Source of the DNA: Rhodovulum steppense
GTDB taxonomy: Bacteria; Pseudomonadota; Alphaproteobacteria; Rhodobacterales; Rhodobacteraceae
NCBI RefSeq assembly: GCF_004339675.1
Contig: NZ_SLVM01000014.1
Location: 1-64,000 of the forward strand
Direction: 5' to 3'
Length of the DNA stretch: 64,000 nucleotides
The position numbers were made by a program, and so were the translations under genes. Positions 48,471 through 57,675 of the stretch are shown here, piece after piece (position 1 is the stretch's first letter; each line of letters begins with the position of its first letter). Below the pieces are notes generated by a model that had not been told where the DNA came from, made no database searches, and saw nothing but the letters and a program-made list of their open reading frames with translations.

Positions 48471-49559
48471 TCAGATGCCCGTCTGCGACCCCTGCCTGAC
48501 CGCTTGCGGCCCCGGGATCAAGAGCGAGGCATCGCCATATGAGAAGAAGCGGTAACCCGAATTCACCGCATGGATGTATATCCGTCGGATCCGTTCCGTT
48601 CCCATCAACGCCGAGACCAGCATCATAAGCGTCGAGCGCGGCAGGTGGAAATTCGTCATCAGCGCATCCGCGATGCGAAAGCGATAGCCCGGCCGGATGA
48701 AGATGTCGGTCTCGCCCGTCCAGGGATGCAGCACGCCCGCCTCGTCCGCCGCGCTTTCGATCAGCCGCAGCGCGGTGGTGCCGACCGGGATGATCCGCCC
48801 ACCCGCCGCGCGGGTAGCGTTGATCTCGGCCGCGGCACGGGCCGTCACCTCGCCCCATTCGGCATGCATCCGGTGCGCCGACACATCATCGGTCTTGACC
48901 GGCAGGAAAGTGCCCGCGCCCACATGCAGCGTCACATGGCTGAAACCGACGCCCCGTGCGGCCAGCGCCGCCAGCAGCGGTTCGTCGAAATGCAGCGATG
49001 CGGTGGGGGCCGCGACCGCGCCGGGCCGGGCGGCCCAGACGGTCTGGTAATCCTCGGCATCCTGCGCATCGGCGGGGCGCTTGGCGGCGATATAGGGCGG
49101 CAGGGGCATGGCGCCCGCCTCGGCCAGCGCGGTATCGAACGCCGCGCCGGTCTGGTCGAAGTCCAGCACCGCGTCCTCGTCGCCCTTCGCGACCACCCGC
49201 GCGCTCAGGCGGTCCGAAAAGATCACCCTGTCGCCCGGCTTCAGCTTCTTCAACGGCCGCGCCATCGCCCGCCAGCAACCGCCCGGCGCGGGCTCCATCA
49301 GCGTCACCTCGATGCGGGCCTCGACCGGCCCCTGCGCCGTCTCGCGCCGACGCAGCCCGCTCAGCCGGGCGGGGATCACGCGGGTATCGTTCAGCACCAG
49401 CCGGTCACCGGGCTGCAACAGGTCGGGAAGGTCGCGCACATGCAGATCGCGCAGCCTGTCGCCCTCGGCCACCAGCAGCCGCGCCGCGGTTCTCGGCCGC
49501 GCCGGTCGGGTCGCGATCAGCGCCTCGGGCAGGTCGAAATCGAAATCCGAAAGCTTCAT
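48471..49559 (-). CDS. queA: S-adenosylmethionine:tRNA ribosyltransferase-isomerase
   Basis: A 362-aa enzyme that adds the epoxycyclopentane ring to preQ1 in tRNA during queuosine synthesis. Blocks are [61 protein letters not shown]-like ([13 protein letters not shown]) and [19 protein letters not shown]. It overlaps the AsmA-like gene by four bases (ATGA). Confidence 0.95.
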   Translation of the reverse strand: MKLSDFDFDLPEALIATRPARPRTAARLLVAEGDRLRDLHVRDLPDLLQPGDRLVLNDTRVIPARLSGLRRRETAQGPVEARIEVTLMEPAPGGCWRAMARPLKKLKPGDRVIFSDRLSARVVAKGDEDAVLDFDQTGAAFDTALAEAGAMPLPPYIAAKRPADAQDAEDYQTVWAARPGAVAAPTASLHFDEPLLAALAARGVGFSHVTLHVGAGTFLPVKTDDVSAHRMHAEWGEVTARAAAEINATRAAGGRIIPVGTTALRLIESAADEAGVLHPWTGETDIFIRPGYRFRIADALMTNFHLPRSTLMMLVSALMGTERIRRIYIHAVNSGYRFFSYGDASLLIPGPQAVRQGSQTGI

Positions 49560-52500
49560 TGCCCCGCCTCCTGCCGGGCGCGCGGCGGCGGGCTGCGGAA
49601 TATCTCGCGGAACATCCCCGGTGTCAGGATCGACAGCGGGTTGACGCGCACCGTGGGATTTTCGGCCGCCCCCGACAGGCGATAGTTGAAGCCGAACAGC
49701 CCCTCCCCGCGCCGGGTCAGCACCGAGCCGATGGAATTCAGCATGTAGACCGGCGAGATCACGCCCTGCATGTCGATGCGCCCCTCGCGCGTGCCATAGA
49801 CCCCGGCCATCGAGATGCCAAGCGAGGGGCCGACCGCGCTGGCCCGGCGCAGTTCGACCGCGCCCGGCATCAGCCGGAACCGCGCCTCGACATTCGAGAA
49901 CATCAACCCCTCGCGATTCAGCAGATCGACCAGCCCCACGACCGAGATCGCCGACAACAGTTCCGCCAGAACCGGCGTACCGCGCACGCGCAGATCGTCG
50001 ATCCGAAGCTGGCCGACGTAATGCCCCTCCTGCCCCTCGGGTTGCAACACCAGATCGAGCGTGCCGCCATGTGCCCGCCGGTAGATGCCCACGCCGCGCA
50101 ACGCCGCGCCCGCATCGTCCGACCGCACCCGGACCGCGGTGCCGCCTTCGGCGGGCACCAGCGTGGCGACGACCGGCCCGCCGCCCTCGACCGTCCCGGT
50201 CAACTGGCCGTTCAGCCCGCCCTGCCCCGACAGCCGCCCGCGCAGCCCGGTCAGCGCGATGCCGTCACTGACGATCAGCCGGTCCAGCGCCACCTCGACC
50301 GCACCGCCGCCCTGCCGCCCAGCCGGGCCACCGCCCGAGGGCAGCGCGCGCAGATCGACCCTGCCGCCGGTGATCGCGACAGCAGGCGGGCGGCCCGCGC
50401 CCCGGCCGCTGAGAACGACCGGCGCATCGAACCAGCCGCCCAGCCGCACCCGCGACAGCCGCGCCACGTCAAGCACGCCCTCGCCGGTCAGCGCGACGGA
50501 CCCGGTGGCCGACAGCCCCGGCGCCTCAAGCAGCAGCCTATCGATTGCGGGCGCGTCGCCCAGCCGCCCGGCCAGTTCCAGCCGTCCCGCGCTGCCCGCA
50601 GGCTTGGACCAGCCCAGTTCCGGCACGGCAAGACGCAACCCCACAAGGTCGGAGTCCAGCGTGAACCGCGGCGCCGCGCCGGGGTCGAGATCAAGCGTGA
50701 AACCGGCCCGCCCGGACCCGGCCAGACTGCCCCCGGGCAGGCCGATCCCGAAGGCCGCATTCGTCGCCTGCGACAACTCCAGCGTGCCCTCGACACGCGA
50801 TGCCCCGCCATTCCCCGGTCCGCCCGGCATCGTCCAGGCCGCGCGCAGCGGCACCCCGTCCAGCGCCGCCATGCCCGAGATCGCGACCGTCTCGGGGCTT
50901 GCCTCCAGCCGCAGGCTGCCCGCCTCGAACCGCCGCCCGGGCACCAGAGCGTCCGAGCCGACCCCGCGCAGATCGCCCGTCACCTGCCAGCCGACATCCT
51001 CGACCGCCAGATCCGGGATCAGCGGCAGATCGAGCCGGGTTTCGATCAGGGCCTCGCCCGTCGCAAGATCGGGCGCGATCCCGGCCACGGTGGTGATGCC
51101 CAGCGGTGGCTGGTCGATCAGCGACAGCGCGGCGGCAATGGCCGAGCGGGTGCGTAGCACGATCTCGGCGCGCGGCACATCGGCGGAAAGGTCGTCCACC
51201 TTCAAGGTCGAACCCGCAACGTCTACTACGCCCTCCGGCACCGCTACGCTGCCACGCTCGACCGACAAGGCAAATCGGTCGCTGTCGATCACGACATGGC
51301 CAATACCCTGCCGGATCGGGGGAAACCCGTCCAGAACCTGCACCTCTGCATCGCGGATGGCATGGGTCAGCGACACACGCAAAGGCCCCGCGGGCGGGCG
51401 GCGCAGCGCGGCGCGACCGTCATGGACAATGCCAGCCAGAACATTGGCCTCGATCCAGCCCCTCGTGTTCGGCGCCAGTGTAAGCGGCCAGAGCGACAGG
51501 AGCCGCTGCCGGTCGATCTCGGGGATGGTGGCATCCACCGCGACATCCCAGCCCTCGGGCAGCGCGCGCACGCGGCCCCGGCCACGATAGCTGCGCCCCT
51601 CGTCCAGCAGCACGACCTGACCCAGCGTCGCGGTGAACGGGAAAAGCCGAAGCTGGAGGTCCAGCGCGCCACCGGAAAGTATCGCGGGCGTCTCGAACAC
51701 CCCATCAGGGTTAAGCGCGACCTCGCGAAAGGCAAGCTGGGCGACCAGCGTCTCGGGCCAGCCACCCTCCATGTCGCGCAGATAGGCATGGCCCTCGGCA
51801 CTCAGCCGCAGGATCGCGGTATCGACCGTTATCCGGTCGAAATTCAGACGTCCCGCCTCGGGGTCGTAGGTAAAGGCCGACCGACCCGAGGCAAAGCCGA
51901 TGGGCGGCGCGCCCCCCGCGGGTCGTAGCGCGCCCGCCCCGATTTCCAGCGCCGCGGTCAACGGACCGAGACTGCCATCGGCAAACACCTCGGTGCGGAT
52001 CGCACCGGAAATCGGCGCGTCAATCACCGCCAGCGCGGCCAGGGCGGGCGATTGCGTGGCGATATCAGCCGAGGGCACGTCCGAGAAGGTCGCAGCGAAA
52101 CTCGCGGCGGGGCTTCCCTTGCGAGAGACGAAATCGAAGGCCAGTTCGGCGGGTAACTCGGCCTGCCCCCGGAGCGAGAAGAAGGCCCGGATCGCGACCT
52201 CGTCCGCATCCTGGTCCAGCGTCATCAGCCCGTTCTCGACAATCCATGTCCGGCCTGCACGGGCATCCTCGAAGGTCAGGCCCAGCCCTTCGACACTGAC
52301 CGCCTCGATTGCAACAAGCCCCGGCGCCGAGAGTCCGCGGTCGATCTCGTCGAGCAGTTCTCCCAGGCTCGCCGCGGCGCTGACCGGTGCGCCCGTGCGC
52401 CCCAGCGCCAGGTCGAGCCGACCATTGGGCGCACGCCGCAGCGTCAGTTCCGCCCCGTCAAGCGCCACATGCGTCACGTCGAGTCGGCCCGAGGCCAGCC

Positions 52501-52849
52501 CCACCGCTGAGATCGTTGCCCCGATCACCGGCAGCGCGGCCACGTCGCGCCCTGCCCCATCGAGCACCAGGACATCGCGGAACCGGACCGATGGGACCGC
52601 TTTGCGCGAGAACATCACCCCCACCCCGCCGATCCGCATCTCAGCGGGCGCGAACTGACTGTTCAGCCGCGCCTCGATCCGTGCCGTGGCCCAGCCGGGC
52701 AGATCGACCATGCGCCCGGTCAGCGCCAGTCCGGCCAGCCCGCCCAGACCCATCAGCATCCCGAGACTCAACAGCAACCATATGCCGAACCGCTGGTGCG
52801 GCTCGATCACGCGCGCTTCGGTGCTGGTATCCGGCCCTTTACCGCTCAT
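49556..52849 (-). CDS. AsmA-like/DUF3971 large periplasmic protein
   Basis: A 1097-aa protein. One N-terminal transmembrane helix ([20 protein letters not shown]) anchors a long beta-rich region. The C-terminal AsmA_2-like part shows [40 protein letters not shown] and [20 protein letters not shown]. It resembles YhdP/TamB-type proteins proposed to move phospholipids to the outer membrane. The start at 52849 gives a cytoplasmic tail of about 20 residues; the frame remains open to 52951. It is translationally coupled to queA, an unrelated tRNA gene. Confidence 0.82.
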   Translation of the reverse strand: MSGKGPDTSTEARVIEPHQRFGIWLLLSLGMLMGLGGLAGLALTGRMVDLPGWATARIEARLNSQFAPAEMRIGGVGVMFSRKAVPSVRFRDVLVLDGAGRDVAALPVIGATISAVGLASGRLDVTHVALDGAELTLRRAPNGRLDLALGRTGAPVSAAASLGELLDEIDRGLSAPGLVAIEAVSVEGLGLTFEDARAGRTWIVENGLMTLDQDADEVAIRAFFSLRGQAELPAELAFDFVSRKGSPAASFAATFSDVPSADIATQSPALAALAVIDAPISGAIRTEVFADGSLGPLTAALEIGAGALRPAGGAPPIGFASGRSAFTYDPEAGRLNFDRITVDTAILRLSAEGHAYLRDMEGGWPETLVAQLAFREVALNPDGVFETPAILSGGALDLQLRLFPFTATLGQVVLLDEGRSYRGRGRVRALPEGWDVAVDATIPEIDRQRLLSLWPLTLAPNTRGWIEANVLAGIVHDGRAALRRPPAGPLRVSLTHAIRDAEVQVLDGFPPIRQGIGHVVIDSDRFALSVERGSVAVPEGVVDVAGSTLKVDDLSADVPRAEIVLRTRSAIAAALSLIDQPPLGITTVAGIAPDLATGEALIETRLDLPLIPDLAVEDVGWQVTGDLRGVGSDALVPGRRFEAGSLRLEASPETVAISGMAALDGVPLRAAWTMPGGPGNGGASRVEGTLELSQATNAAFGIGLPGGSLAGSGRAGFTLDLDPGAAPRFTLDSDLVGLRLAVPELGWSKPAGSAGRLELAGRLGDAPAIDRLLLEAPGLSATGSVALTGEGVLDVARLSRVRLGGWFDAPVVLSGRGAGRPPAVAITGGRVDLRALPSGGGPAGRQGGGAVEVALDRLIVSDGIALTGLRGRLSGQGGLNGQLTGTVEGGGPVVATLVPAEGGTAVRVRSDDAGAALRGVGIYRRAHGGTLDLVLQPEGQEGHYVGQLRIDDLRVRGTPVLAELLSAISVVGLVDLLNREGLMFSNVEARFRLMPGAVELRRASAVGPSLGISMAGVYGTREGRIDMQGVISPVYMLNSIGSVLTRRGEGLFGFNYRLSGAAENPTVRVNPLSILTPGMFREIFRSPPPRARQEAGQ

Positions 52850-53001
52850 CCCGACAGCCCGCCTCGCGTCTGCGCGGCGAAGGATCTCCCGCTTGCCTGC
52901 CCGCGCGCAGCGCCTATTGTCTGACGCGTCGCGCTGTACCCAAGGCGCCAACCCGAAGGCCCTCGACCGAGTGGCCGCGAACCCGAAGGACCGACAGACC
53001 C

Positions 53002-53463
53002 ATGATCGACATCGGCCAGACCGCGCCCGATTTCACCCTGCCCCAGGACGGGGGCGCGGATGTCACGCTTTCGGCGCTGCGCCCTGCCCCCGTGGTTCTC
53101 TACTTCTATCCCAAGGATGACACGTCAGGCTGCACGAAGGAAGCCATCGCCTTCTCGGGCCTGCTGGCCGAGTTCGAGGCAACGGGGGCAAGGGTCTTCG
53201 GCATCTCCAAGGACAGCGTCGAGAAACACGGCAAGTTCCGCTGCAAGCACGAACTCAGCGTACCGCTTCTGTCCGACGAGGGCAGCGATGTCTGCGAGCG
53301 CTACGGCGTCTGGGTCGAGAAGTCGATGTATGGCAAGAAATACTTCGGCATCGAGCGGTCCACCTTCCTGATCGACAGAGCGGGCAAGGTCGCGCGGGCC
53401 TGGCACAAGGTTAAGGTGCCAGGCCACGCCGAGGAAGTTCTGGAGGCGGTGCGCGCGCTCTGA
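53002..53463 (+). CDS. bcp: Thioredoxin-dependent peroxiredoxin (Bcp/PrxQ)
   Basis: A 153-aa peroxidase that reduces hydroperoxides. The peroxidatic Cys44 is in YFYPKDDTSGCTKEA. The resolving Cys normally five positions later is absent (position 49 is Ile), as in the one-Cys subgroup. Two further cysteines (FRCKHEL, SDVCERYG) are available. Terminal blocks SYGVWVEK-like (YGVWVEKSMYGKKYFGIERS) fit Bcp. The gene is divergent from the AsmA-like gene and ends in front of a hairpin. Confidence 0.92.
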   Translation: MIDIGQTAPDFTLPQDGGADVTLSALRPAPVVLYFYPKDDTSGCTKEAIAFSGLLAEFEATGARVFGISKDSVEKHGKFRCKHELSVPLLSDEGSDVCERYGVWVEKSMYGKKYFGIERSTFLIDRAGKVARAWHKVKVPGHAEEVLEAVRAL

Positions 53464-53472
53464 TCGCTCGAC

Positions 53473-53505
53473 ACGGCCGACCCGGCGGAACCCGCGGTCG
53501 GCCGT
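53473..53505. terminator. Long GC hairpin after bcp
   Basis: ACGGCCGACC (53473-53482) and GGTCGGCCGT (53496-53505) are perfect complements, and the loop contains a further GCGG/CCGC stem. There is no T-run, so termination is plausible but not certain. Confidence 0.5.
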
Positions 53506-53609
53506 CCACCAGCGCCAACGCGCGACCGGCAGCCTTCCGCGGAACGGGCGCCGAAATCGGCGGATTATTGCCGGAATGAGCCGACTACTTGAGAAAGTGT
53601 AGAAAAAAA

Positions 53610-53638
53610 TTGCAGCGCCGGTCGGCACTGGCTAGGCA
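53610..53638 (+). promoter_or_regulatory. Predicted sigma-70 promoter of the M23 peptidase-bactofilin operon
   Basis: TTGCAG (53610-53615), 17 bases, TAGGCA (53633-53638). It follows an A-rich stretch in the 239-base gap after bcp and lies about 65 bases before the start codon. Confidence 0.45.
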
Positions 53639-53702
53639 CAAGGGCGTCGGCGACGCTTCACCTGCGCCCGACTAACCAAGATGGGCAGCTGAGGCGAAGG
53701 CA

Positions 53703-55046
53703 TTGACGGGGCGTTTCCTCCACCGCATCGATATGGCGCTTGGGCGCTATCTTCCCGAACAAAGGCTGTTTCTACGCACCGACCACAGCACGCGTTTCCT
53801 GCGTCTATCGCCGAAGACCCAGCTTCTGGGGCTGGCGGGCGGGGCCACCGTGATGGCCTGGGCGATGCTGTCCACAGCGATCGTGCTGATGGACCAGGTC
53901 GGCGCCGGAAACCTGCGCGACCAAGCCAAGCGCGAGCAGGCCCTGTATGACGGGCGGATCAACGCCCTCGCGCTCGAACGCGACCAGGCCGCCGAGGAGG
54001 CCGCCGCCGCGCGCGCACGCTTCGAGATGGCGATGAGCGAAGTGTCGCGGATGCAGTCCGAACTGCTTTCTTCGGAGGAACGCAACCGCGAACTGGAAAC
54101 TGGCATGGATGTGCTGCAGAAGGGCCTGCGCAAGACCATGGCAGAGCGCGACGCCGCCCGCGCCCGCACACGGGAACTGGCCGCCACACTTGCCGACCAG
54201 CCGGGCGGAGAGATCGCAGAAGGCCCACGCGCAGTGGATGCGCAGGAGATCCTGGCCTTCCTGACCGGAGCGCTGGAAGAGACCGCCGACGAGCGCGATA
54301 CCGCCAACGCCAACGCCAACGCCGCCCTCGAATTGGCCGAGGCGTTGGCCTACGAGCATGACCTTGTTGCAGAACGCAACGACCAGATCTTCACGTCGCT
54401 CGAAGAGGCGCTGACCGTCTCGGTCGTTCCGCTGGAAAAGATGTTCAAATCCGCCGGCCTCTCGCCCGATCGCCTGATCGACCGCGTGCGTCAGGGCTAT
54501 GTCGGCATGGGCGGACCGCTGGTGCAAATCTCTGCCTCGACCAAGGGCGACTACAGCCCCAGCGCCGACGAGCTTCGCGCCCATGCCCTGCTGGAGCGGA
54601 TGGACGAGTTGAACCTTTACCGCATCGCTGCCGAAAAACTGCCCTTTGCCCAGCCGGTGAAATCCGCCTACCGCTTCACCAGCCCGTTCGGCGAGCGTCG
54701 GCACCCGATCACCGGCACGCGCAGCATGCATGAGGGCGTGGATTTCGCGTCCTCGCACGGCACGCCGATCCATGCCACCGCCGATGGCGTCGTCGTCAAG
54801 GCAGGATGGCAGTCGGGTTATGGCCGCTTGGTGACGATCCGGCACGAATTCGGGCTGGAAACCCGCTATGCCCACATGTCCAAGATACGGGTGAGCGAGG
54901 GTCAAAGGGTCTCGCGCGGGGATCGGATAGGTGATATGGGAAGTACCGGACAGTCGACCGGGACGCATCTGCACTATGAGGTGCGCGTCGACGGAAAACC
55001 CGTGAACCCCATGACCTACATCAAGGCAGCAAGAGATGTTTTCTAA
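53703..55046 (+). CDS. M23 (LytM) metallopeptidase with DUF5930-type N-terminal region
   Basis: A 447-aa envelope protein. A short cytoplasmic N-terminus (RYLPEQRLFLRTDHSTRFL) precedes one helix (about residues 45-70). A long coiled coil follows (about 75-220), then the LytM domain with HPITGTRSMHEGVDFASSHG, a central His/Asp pair, and the HxH THLHYEV. It probably cleaves peptidoglycan or activates amidases. TTG at 53703 is chosen because the conserved LPEQRLFLR block lies close after it; ATG at 53733 is an alternative. The last 11 bases overlap the bactofilin gene. Confidence 0.87.
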   Translation: MTGRFLHRIDMALGRYLPEQRLFLRTDHSTRFLRLSPKTQLLGLAGGATVMAWAMLSTAIVLMDQVGAGNLRDQAKREQALYDGRINALALERDQAAEEAAAARARFEMAMSEVSRMQSELLSSEERNRELETGMDVLQKGLRKTMAERDAARARTRELAATLADQPGGEIAEGPRAVDAQEILAFLTGALEETADERDTANANANAALELAEALAYEHDLVAERNDQIFTSLEEALTVSVVPLEKMFKSAGLSPDRLIDRVRQGYVGMGGPLVQISASTKGDYSPSADELRAHALLERMDELNLYRIAAEKLPFAQPVKSAYRFTSPFGERRHPITGTRSMHEGVDFASSHGTPIHATADGVVVKAGWQSGYGRLVTIRHEFGLETRYAHMSKIRVSEGQRVSRGDRIGDMGSTGQSTGTHLHYEVRVDGKPVNPMTYIKAARDVF

Positions 55047-55581
55047 AAGCAGGATCAATGAGCCCGGCCCCAAGGCTGGCGAGCCGGAAAAGGGAAAGCT
55101 GCCCGAGGCGGCGTATCCTCGTCCCGGTTCCGACAGCCCGATTCCGGCTGCACCCAAGGCCAAGCCCCCGGCCTCGATGCTCTCCTCGGATCTGGTGGTG
55201 ACGGGCAATCTCAAGACCTCGGGTGACATTCAGGTCGAAGGCACGATCGACGGCGATATCCAGGCGCATCTGCTGACCGTTGGCGAATCCGCCACTGTCC
55301 GGGGCGAGGTGGTGGCCGACGACGTGGTGATCAATGGCCGGGTGATCGGCCGGGTGCGCGGGCTCAAGGTGCGGCTGACCTCGACCGCGCGCGTCGAGGG
55401 CGACATCATCCACAAGACCATCGCGATCGAGAGCGGTGCCCATTTCGAGGGTTCTGTGCAGCGCCAGGACGACCCGCTGAACTCCGGCCAGCGCAGCGGC
55501 ACGGCAAAGCCCGCCCATGTGCTGGGTGAAAGCAGCAGAACCACTGGCACGATGGCCGAGGGCGCGGCGCCCAAGACCTGA
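55036..55581 (+). CDS. Bactofilin (polymer-forming cytoskeletal protein)
   Basis: A 181-aa protein. The central bactofilin beta-helix (about residues 48-140) shows SDLVVTGNLKTSGDIQVEGT, ATVRGEVVADDVVINGRVIG and ARVEGDIIHKTIAIESGAHF. Disordered Pro-rich ends flank it. Bactofilins form membrane-associated filaments that recruit cell-wall enzymes. The overlap with the M23 gene makes that peptidase the obvious partner. Confidence 0.9.
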   Translation: MFSKSRINEPGPKAGEPEKGKLPEAAYPRPGSDSPIPAAPKAKPPASMLSSDLVVTGNLKTSGDIQVEGTIDGDIQAHLLTVGESATVRGEVVADDVVINGRVIGRVRGLKVRLTSTARVEGDIIHKTIAIESGAHFEGSVQRQDDPLNSGQRSGTAKPAHVLGESSRTTGTMAEGAAPKT

Positions 55582-55816
55582 CAACAATCTCCAGGGAGGA
55601 GGCGGAGGGGCCTGAGTCGCAACGCCGACCGGGTCCCTTTTCTTTGGCGACCGCCTCCCCGGATGGAAGCTTTCGGCGGTGGCGCTCTGCGACGGGTCCT
55701 GCCTTCGGCCAATTTCGGGAGTCACGACAGGCGCAAATGACGAGAGTTGCCTTCGCCGGTCAGAACTGCAACGACCATCCCGTGCCCTTGCCATCAGAAG
55801 ACATGGACTGCAACCC

Positions 55817-56449
55817 ATGAGCCCGGTCGATATCCTGGACTATGTCGGCGTTTCCCTTTTCGCCGCCACGGGCGCGCTGGCGGCCTCGCGCAAGCAGCTT
55901 GATATCATCGGCTTCCTGTTTCTGGGCGCGGTCACCGGCATCGGCGGGGGCACCTTGCGCGATCTGGTTCTGGGCGTGCCGGTCTTCTGGGTGGCGCAGC
56001 ATCTCTACCTTGTCGTCTGCGCCGCGACGGCCGTTCTGGTCTATTTCACCGCGCATCTGCTGGAATCGCGCTATCGGCTGCTGCTATGGCTCGACGCGGT
56101 GGCGCTGGCGGCCTATGGCGTCTTCGGTGCCTACAAGGGGCTTCTTGTCACCGGATCGGCGACGGTTGCCATTGCCATGGGAATGCTGACCGGAACATTC
56201 GGCGGCATCCTGCGGGATGTTCTGGCCCGCGAACCCTCGGTGCTGATGCGACAGGAGATCTATGTTGCGGCCGCCATGACCGGCGCGCTGGCCTATGTCG
56301 CGCTGCGTGGGCTGGGCATGGGGCTGCCGGTTGCGGCGGGCGGGGCGTTCGTTCTGGCGCTGGGCGTTCGCGGCGGCGCGCTTGCCTTCGGCTGGACCCT
56401 GCCCGCCTACCGCTCGCGCCCCGGACGCCCGCCCGAGGATCTGCGCTGA
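55817..56449 (+). CDS. TRIC-type / UPF0126 cation channel family membrane protein
   Basis: A 210-aa, seven-helix protein with the duplicated UPF0126 glycine-rich motif. The first repeat is AVTGIGGGTLRDLVLG and the second is GMLTGTFGGILRDVLAREPS, as in YicG/TRIC potassium-permeable channels. The start at 55817 gives the family-like MSPVDILDYVGVSLFAATGA. The 235-base gap upstream contains a GGAGGCGG/CCGCCTCC inverted repeat around 55600-55655, but I see no clear promoter. Confidence 0.87.
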   Translation: MSPVDILDYVGVSLFAATGALAASRKQLDIIGFLFLGAVTGIGGGTLRDLVLGVPVFWVAQHLYLVVCAATAVLVYFTAHLLESRYRLLLWLDAVALAAYGVFGAYKGLLVTGSATVAIAMGMLTGTFGGILRDVLAREPSVLMRQEIYVAAAMTGALAYVALRGLGMGLPVAAGGAFVLALGVRGGALAFGWTLPAYRSRPGRPPEDLR

Positions 56450-56461
56450 TACCGCGCGGGC

Positions 56462-57589
56462 TCAGCCCTCGGCCTGAGCCTCGGCGCGGCTCTTCCCCGC
56501 CACCTTCAGGGCCAGCGTCGCTGCCATGAACTGGTCCAGATCGCCGTCCAGAACGCCCGCCGTGTCCGAGGTTTCGACCCCGGTGCGCAGGTCCTTGACC
56601 ATCTGGTAGGGCTGCAGGACATAGGAGCGGATCTGGTTGCCCCAGCCGGCATCGCCCTTGGCGTCGTGCTGGGCCTGGATGTCGGCGGTCCGACGCTCCA
56701 GTTCCATCTGGTAGAGCCGCGATTTCAGCGCCTTCATGGCAATGTCGCGGTTCTGGTGCTGGGATTTTTCCGACGAGGTGACCACGATGCCGGTGGGAAT
56801 GTGGGTCATCCGCACCGCCGAGTCGGTGGTGTTGACGTGCTGACCGCCCGCCCCCGACGACCGGTAGGTATCGACCCGGATATCTGCCGGGTTCACCTCG
56901 ATCTCGATATTGTCGTCGACCACCGGATAGACCCAGACCGACGAGAACGAGGTATGCCGCCGCGCGGCGCTGTCATAGGGCGAGATGCGCACCAGCCGAT
57001 GTACGCCGGATTCCGATTTCAGCCAGCCATAGGCGTTGTGGCCCGAGATCTTGTAGGTCGCGGACTTGATCCCCGCCTCTTCGCCGCCATTCTCGGATTG
57101 CAGCTCGACCTTGTAGCCATGTGCCTCGGCCCAGCGCACATACATCCGTGCGAGCATCGAAGCCCAGTCGCAGCTTTCGGTGCCGCCCGCACCCGCGTTG
57201 ATTTCGAGGAAGGTGTCGTTGGCATCGGCCTCTCCGTCAAGCAGCGCCTCGAGCTCTTTCTGGGCGGCGCGCTCGCGTAGCGCCTTCAGCGCCGCCTCGG
57301 CTTCGGCAACCACCTCCTTGTCATCCTCGGCCTCGCCCAGTTCGATCAGTTCGATATTGTCGTCCAGTTCGCGCGAGATGCCCCTGTAGGTCTCGATCGC
57401 GTCGGCCAGCGCCTGACGCTCGCGCATCAGTTTCTGCGCGCGCTCGGGATCGTTCCACAGGCCCGGATCTTCGGACATCGCATCGAATTCTTCCAGCCGG
57501 TGCTCGGCCGTGTCCCAGTCCAGCCGCTGGGCCAGCAGCTTCAGCGACTTGCGGATCTCCGCGACGGTATTCTGCGCCTCTGCACGCAT
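56462..57589 (-). CDS. prfB: Peptide chain release factor 2
   Basis: A 375-aa factor terminating at UGA and UAA. The peptidyl-hydrolysis motif is [20 protein letters not shown]. The codon-recognition tripeptide, SPF in E. coli, is SPY here ([20 protein letters not shown]), probably a lineage-typical change. The frame is continuous from the start, so the autoregulatory +1 frameshift found in many other bacteria is absent. It is the last gene of the amidase-mrcA-prfB run. Confidence 0.95.
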   Translation of the reverse strand: MRAEAQNTVAEIRKSLKLLAQRLDWDTAEHRLEEFDAMSEDPGLWNDPERAQKLMRERQALADAIETYRGISRELDDNIELIELGEAEDDKEVVAEAEAALKALRERAAQKELEALLDGEADANDTFLEINAGAGGTESCDWASMLARMYVRWAEAHGYKVELQSENGGEEAGIKSATYKISGHNAYGWLKSESGVHRLVRISPYDSAARRHTSFSSVWVYPVVDDNIEIEVNPADIRVDTYRSSGAGGQHVNTTDSAVRMTHIPTGIVVTSSEKSQHQNRDIAMKALKSRLYQMELERRTADIQAQHDAKGDAGWGNQIRSYVLQPYQMVKDLRTGVETSDTAGVLDGDLDQFMAATLALKVAGKSRAEAQAEG

Positions 57590-57675
57590 GGCATCCGTGC
57601 CCCTTCAAGCTCTTGTCCGACAGTTTCAGATGGGGGTCATATCCCGGCCCGCACGCCCGGGCAAGCGGGCCGCCC

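Noticed and set aside
48956-51157. 733-codon plus-strand frame over queA and the AsmA-like gene
   Set aside because: Spans two real genes on the opposite strand and is low-complexity (Arg/Pro/Ala).
55595-55660. GGAGGCGG/CCGCCTCC inverted repeat before the TRIC-like gene as a riboswitch or terminator
   Set aside because: The arms are far apart, there is no T-run, and no known riboswitch motif matches. Left as a simple inverted repeat.
57500-57589. Programmed +1 frameshift in prfB
   Set aside because: The frame is continuous from a good start and no in-frame UGA with a CUU slip site was seen.
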